10,780 nt of DNA. Source: Spirochaetales bacterium. Its GTDB lineage: Bacteria > Spirochaetota > Spirochaetia > ARS1246. Of the stretch, positions 7,189-10,780 are shown one piece after another; the first letter of the stretch is position 1, and each line of letters begins with the position of its first letter. The stretch covers positions 1-10,780 of the forward strand of contig JABGPX010000516.1 of NCBI GenBank assembly GCA_018644745.1, in the 5' to 3' direction. The notes beneath the pieces are model-generated. The model searched no databases. It was given only the letters and a program-made list of their open reading frames with translations, and was not told the DNA's origin. A program made the translations under genes and the position numbers.

Positions 7189-8149
7189 TATAACCTTCGA
7201 CATATTCCAGACTATATTTGTTCCGGGTGATTGATTTATCAATCATAACCTGTTTCAGCTGAACGAGTGACCTGCGCGCTCCGTCTAAATCTCCCATCTT
7301 AATCTGAGTAGTGGCAATTCTCCCGCAATCAATAACATACAAATTCCACATTTCATTATGATGATAAATTTGAGACGCTCGAATCTGATGAGGTTTGGCC
7401 GTTGAAAATTTCATCTGGTCAATGAGCACAAGTCCCATCGCCCTATGAACAAGACCGACAAGAAAAGGAGAGCTGCTCTTACGGAAATGCAATACTGCTA
7501 TCGCCCAGTAGCCACGGGCCAATTCAAAATCCCGTTCGCTTTGCCAGGCAATAATCGCACATATATGTGAAGCGATTCCAAGAGCCGCGTGGCGCAATGA
7601 TTCATCATCTGAGGGTTCCAGCAGCAGCTGCCTTGCTTCCCAGACCTTTGCGGTTACTCTCTTAAATCCTCCTTCGACCAGAGACTCAAATAATGCGTGA
7701 TGCAGCATAACCTCGGCCTTTCTAACCTTCAATTCAAGAAAACTGAAAAGCTCAATGGCGTTGGATAAATTAGTTTGGCGTTCGGCGAGGCTCACACCAA
7801 GGAGGAACCAGAGCGTGAGCCCGGATGCGCGATAAGCCTCGGCCCGGGCACGCATCCAATTATTTTCAGCCGCCTTCGCTAATACTTGCTTGGCAAGCGA
7901 ATAGGCTTTTAGAGGATCAAGATGCCCGAGACACCGCGCCATTTCTCCCATTGCGATGTACTTGTCTTCGCCCTCGAGGGTTTCAATTTTGGCTTCCCAA
8001 GCTTGTTTCTCTCTATATAGTGTGTTGATAGGGGAGAGTTCGGGAACTCCCGTTGCCGCGGGATCTATAATTGCAGAGATTTCTTCTTGAGAGAGGTCTT
8101 CTGGTGCCGGCAGTTCATCACCGGTCATACCGTGCCAAACTTTTACCAT
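7076..8149 (-). pseudogene. TPR-like helical N-terminal part of a broken cyclase-linked gene
   Basis: From ATG at 8149 this frame gives 357 residues. Residues 1-45 are acidic and non-repetitive. Residues 45-323 are helical and resemble degenerate TPRs, for example LDPLKAYSLAKQVLAKA (78-94) and MGDLDGARRSLVQLKQV (285-301). About the last 34 residues, rich in Trp, Cys and Arg, are out-of-frame reading of cyclase sequence, so genuine protein stops near residue 323 (about 7180). In relatives a TPR region next to a class III cyclase would serve as a sensing or protein-binding module. Here the first half of the cyclase is gone and the rest is in another frame, so the gene as a whole is a pseudogene, though the TPR part could still be made. 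No Shine-Dalgarno site precedes 8149; a promoter about 14 bp upstream suggests a leaderless transcript. Confidence 0.7.
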
Positions 8150-8162
8150 AATGCTGACTTAT

Positions 8163-8191
8163 ATAATAAGAAATGCATCGCAACTTAACAA
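8163..8191 (-). promoter_or_regulatory. Sigma-70-like promoter for the TPR/cyclase gene
   Basis: On the minus strand TTGTTA (8186-8191, 4/6 match to the -35 consensus) is followed by exactly 17 bases and TATTAT (8163-8168, 5/6 match to the -10). Transcription would begin near 8156, about seven bases before the ATG at 8149. This is consistent with the absence of a ribosome-binding site there. Confidence 0.6.
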
Positions 8192-8220
8192 GCAAGGGAC
8201 TGATGGAATAGAGAGGCCCG

Positions 8221-8248
8221 TTGATTTATAGACAAGAGTCAGTATAAT
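8221..8248 (+). promoter_or_regulatory. Sigma-70-like promoter for the barrel/transglutaminase gene
   Basis: TTGATT (8221-8226, 4/6) and a perfect TATAAT (8243-8248) are separated by 16 bases. The expected transcript start near 8255 falls after the first in-frame ATG (8251). If this promoter is used, translation must begin at a later ATG (8263 or 8275). No Shine-Dalgarno site precedes any of them. Confidence 0.6.
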
Positions 8249-8250
8249 TA

Positions 8251-10419
8251 ATGTATAAAAAAATGTTTTCGTATATGAAGCAAAAAATCGCCCTCCTCAT
8301 AGTTGTAACAGGTTTCTCAGTTACCGGAGCCGCTCGCGGCGAAGACCAGCTCTATTCGATAAGAATCGATTCCGGCGTTTCTCTGCCTGTAGGATCTCAA
8401 ACGGACTTTCTGACTCCGGGTGTATCTCTTTCATTGGCGGGGGAACTTGCTGCAGCGAACTCCGAAATGATAGGGTACGATGCATTCATTAACTATTCGG
8501 CGAATGGATACGGCGATGACGCGTTAGCCTCGACAATATCGGCGGGCGCCGGACTTCGGGTTGTTAACAGCCGCGAGAGCCGGATGCGTGTGTTCGGCGA
8601 GTTATCAGGCGGGTACGCCGTTTCACTGTATCCTATCGCAGATTCGTGGCGGTGGTCCGGGAGTCCTATCATCTCCATTTCCGGGGGAGTGGGTTTTCGC
8701 CTGACAAATAATTATGCTTTGCATATCCGCGGCGGATACTCGTTTCTGCCGAACCTGTATGGAAACATGCTGGTTTCTTTTGGTGGTTCATATGATCTGG
8801 GCGAAGGGAAGCCGATCGAAGCTCGTTCACCCTTCAAACTATCCGACCTTCGATCAGAGAGAATAACCGAGCCGCCCGCGGATATTAAGACAGCGGCCTT
8901 GGAAGTAAAAGACCTTGTTTTGGAGCCCTTACTTCCGGTGTTCTACTCTTTTTATCTCACCCACCCGATCGGGAGTCTCACTCTCGTCAACTCATCTGCC
9001 CAAGACATAACGGATATAGATGTGGCTATCTATGTATCGGAGTTCATGATTGTACCCATGAAAACCGCGGCAATCGATCTGCTTCGTCCGGGTGTTGAGA
9101 CGAAGGTCTCCATCAAGGCATTGTTTACGGATGATGTTCTTGAGGAAACCGAAGGTACAACCGTCGCAGCGGAGATTGCTGTGAATTTCACCATCGATGG
9201 TGAAAGGCGCGAAGAGACTCTTGTGGACGGCCTGCGTGTCGAGTTTAGGAATGCGGTAACCTGGGATGATGATCGTAGGGCCGCGGCTTTTATAACCGCC
9301 CGTGATCCATGGATTCAGACTTTCGCCAAATCGGTGTTGGGGGCGGTCCAGAATCAGGAATATAAGATACCGGAGAACCTCTCTGCCGCTATCGGCTTGT
9401 ACGAAGCACTCAGGCTCTACGGCATGTTCTATGTGGTCGATCCTAATAGCCCATATAAAGAGATGTCGGACAAAGAGGACCAGATAGACTCAATTCAATT
9501 TCCCCGTGAGACCTTGGGGTACCGCGCGGGTGACTGTGATGACCTGTCTATTCTATTTTGCGCACTTCTCGAGTCTGTGGGTGTCGAAACGGCCTTTATC
9601 ACCGTTCCCGGGCATATATTGCCGGCGTTCAATACAGGGTTGTCATCCCTTGAGGGCGGACGCCAATTTCTCGATACCCGGGAGATTATTTTCCATGACG
9701 ATTTTGCATGGATACCGGTAGAAATGACCGCTCTTGATGAGAGTTTCTTCGAAGTATGGGCTCATGGCGCAAAGCAGTGGCGGGAACACAGCGTGAAGGA
9801 GCAGGCGAGGTTCTATCCGGTGAGCAAGGCATGGGAAGAGTATCAGCCCGTGGCGCTCCCAGAGAAACCCGCTGTTCTCGACGTGCCGGGGCGCGACCAA
9901 ATACTAAAGGCTCATCGGAGTGAGGTAGAGAAATACGTAGAGGCGCAAATCTACTCATCTGTCGTTGCGCTGCGGGAGCGAATCCGAGAATCAAATTCCA
10001 ACCAGAAATGGGTAAACCAACTCGGTGTGGTTTACGCACGCTATGGGCTATACGAAAAGGCGTTAGAGGAGTTCGAGGCAATTCTTGCCGAGGAAGTGTA
10101 TTTGCCCGCCTTGCTCAACACCGGAATGATACATCTCATCAGAAAAGAATACTCGGTCGCCCGCAGTTTTTTTAATCGGGCATTCGCCGCAGCTCCGGAA
10201 GACCCCCAGGTACTTCTTTCCATCGCCCGGGTTAATCATGAACTCGAGAATTACGGCATGGTTCAGGAATCATACAGCAAGTTGAAGGCCCTTGATCCAA
10301 AACTCGCCGAAGAATACGCCTATCTCGCAATGCGGGGAGAAGCCGCGGTAAGAGCAGGGGAAATTTCCGGTATACGTTCAAGATCTAGGTGGATCGAAGA
10401 CGATGGAGAAGGACAATGA
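8251..10419 (+). CDS. Exported multidomain protein: barrel-like N-terminus, beta-sandwich, transglutaminase-like domain, TPRs
   Basis: The protein has up to 722 residues. The start is uncertain: ATG at 8275 (MKQKIALLIVV, giving 714 residues) begins a clean signal peptide ending near AARG-ED and suits the promoter better than 8251 or 8263. In 722-residue numbering, 31-185 are alternating Gly- and aromatic-rich strands (SIRIDSGVSL, ISISGGVGFRLTNNYAL, LVSFGGSYDLG) like a small outer-membrane barrel. Residues 215-335 look like a beta-sandwich (GSLTLVNSSAQDITDIDVAI). Residues 340-510 form a transglutaminase-like domain with probable catalytic C429 (AGDCDDLSILFCALL), H455 (VPGHILPAFN) and E491 (WIPVEMT), where Asp is more usual. 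Residues 587-690 hold about three TPRs (LGVVYARYGLYEKALEEFEA). The gene overlaps the lipoprotein gene by ATGA. Function is unknown; a cell-envelope scaffold or peptidase-like role is inference. Confidence 0.85.
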   Translation: MYKKMFSYMKQKIALLIVVTGFSVTGAARGEDQLYSIRIDSGVSLPVGSQTDFLTPGVSLSLAGELAAANSEMIGYDAFINYSANGYGDDALASTISAGAGLRVVNSRESRMRVFGELSGGYAVSLYPIADSWRWSGSPIISISGGVGFRLTNNYALHIRGGYSFLPNLYGNMLVSFGGSYDLGEGKPIEARSPFKLSDLRSERITEPPADIKTAALEVKDLVLEPLLPVFYSFYLTHPIGSLTLVNSSAQDITDIDVAIYVSEFMIVPMKTAAIDLLRPGVETKVSIKALFTDDVLEETEGTTVAAEIAVNFTIDGERREETLVDGLRVEFRNAVTWDDDRRAAAFITARDPWIQTFAKSVLGAVQNQEYKIPENLSAAIGLYEALRLYGMFYVVDPNSPYKEMSDKEDQIDSIQFPRETLGYRAGDCDDLSILFCALLESVGVETAFITVPGHILPAFNTGLSSLEGGRQFLDTREIIFHDDFAWIPVEMTALDESFFEVWAHGAKQWREHSVKEQARFYPVSKAWEEYQPVALPEKPAVLDVPGRDQILKAHRSEVEKYVEAQIYSSVVALRERIRESNSNQKWVNQLGVVYARYGLYEKALEEFEAILAEEVYLPALLNTGMIHLIRKEYSVARSFFNRAFAAAPEDPQVLLSIARVNHELENYGMVQESYSKLKALDPKLAEEYAYLAMRGEAAVRAGEISGIRSRSRWIEDDGEGQ

Positions 10420-10742
10420 ATAAACTGGGCAAAGCAGTAATTTTATTGATAGTTGTCGTATTGAGCAGCTGCCCGGGTTCCGCCTCGTTCGGGAGTCCTG
10501 AGCTCCGGGTGTGGTTCGGAGAAACCGAGATCATCATGGGCGCCGCTCACGATTTCGGAGAAACGACTGTGAGTGCATCCAAAACCGCGGTTTTCACGAT
10601 ACGAAATAACGGTGTGCGCGCGCTCGAGCTCCCTAGCGGGGTAACATTATCCGGTGCCGCGGAATTTAAGATTGAAACGCAGCCGACAACCGCCGTCGCT
10701 CCTGGCGAAGAAAGTACCTTCTCGGTTAGTGTCTGCGCGTAA
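10416..10742 (+). CDS. Small lipoprotein with incomplete choice-of-anchor (HYDIN-like) beta-sandwich
   Basis: ATG at 10416 overlaps the stop of the upstream gene as ATGA, with GAGAAGG a few bases before it, so the two are translationally coupled. The product has 108 residues. Residues 1-19 are a lipoprotein signal with the lipobox LSSC and acyl-accepting C19, so the protein should be anchored to a membrane outside the cytoplasm. Residues 32-106 match the start of a choice-of-anchor D / ASPM-SPD-2-Hydin type domain: AAHDFGETTVSASKTAVFTI, RNNGVRALEL, FKIETQPTTAVAPGEESTFSVSV. Such domains normally run on for another 20 or so residues (two more strands) and often repeat in tandem. This one stops abruptly at CA, so it may be C-terminally truncated. 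An upstream in-frame ATG at 10389 lies inside the previous gene and is rejected. Confidence 0.75.
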   Translation: MNKLGKAVILLIVVVLSSCPGSASFGSPELRVWFGETEIIMGAAHDFGETTVSASKTAVFTIRNNGVRALELPSGVTLSGAAEFKIETQPTTAVAPGEESTFSVSVCA

Positions 10743-10780
10743 ATAAACGCTTGAAGTACTTGATAGAAAGCAAATATTCT

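Noticed and set aside
10737..10750. Small inverted repeat GCGT-N6-ACGC at the lipoprotein stop, a possible terminator or recombination site
   Set aside because: The stem is only 4 bp with no T-run, and it lacks the core motifs of an integron attC site.

Overview
The window reads like a chromosomal segment of a free-living, carbohydrate-using spirochaete (Spirochaetaceae-like). The grounds are indirect: the LplB/LplC-type sugar transporter paired with a YesN/YesM-type regulator, a solute-binding protein with a Gly-rich segment right after its signal peptide, a class III cyclase fragment, and an envelope protein joining barrel-like, transglutaminase-like and TPR regions. No rRNA, tRNA, CRISPR array or intact mobile element is visible. 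The organism call is inference.

Left half (1-6848), a sugar-uptake locus. On the minus strand, reading from about 3616 down to 160, are two membrane permeases (LplB- then LplC-type) and an extracellular solute-binding protein, ending in a strong intrinsic terminator (102-134). Just past that terminator, still on the minus strand, starts an aldo/keto reductase cut by the window edge (1-84). Divergent on the plus strand are a YesN-type response regulator (CheY receiver plus AraC DNA-binding domain) and, overlapping it by 8 bp, a YesM-type sensor histidine kinase. The likely logic is that the kinase senses an extracytoplasmic cue related to the sugar, phosphorylates the regulator, and the regulator acts in the 150 bp divergent intergenic region, where phased CTTAA boxes are visible. 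No ABC ATPase is encoded here, so the transporter must borrow one encoded elsewhere. The substrate cannot be read from the sequence.

Middle (6871-8149), a decayed gene on the minus strand. Its N-terminal part encodes an alpha-helical, TPR-like protein of about 320 residues. Its C-terminal part is the second half of a class III adenylate/guanylate cyclase domain in another frame. The first half of the cyclase domain is missing, so this looks like an internal deletion with a frame change, not a simple base-call error.

Right part (8251-10780), plus strand. A large exported protein has an outer-membrane-barrel-like N-terminus, a beta-sandwich, a transglutaminase-like Cys/His/Glu domain and C-terminal TPRs. 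It overlaps by 4 bp (ATGA) a small lipoprotein with a choice-of-anchor/HYDIN-like beta-sandwich that stops before the fold is complete. This pair is the least understood part of the window. The TPR/cyclase gene and the barrel gene are divergent over about 100 bp holding two good sigma-70-like promoters placed so close to the start codons that leaderless or near-leaderless transcripts are suggested.
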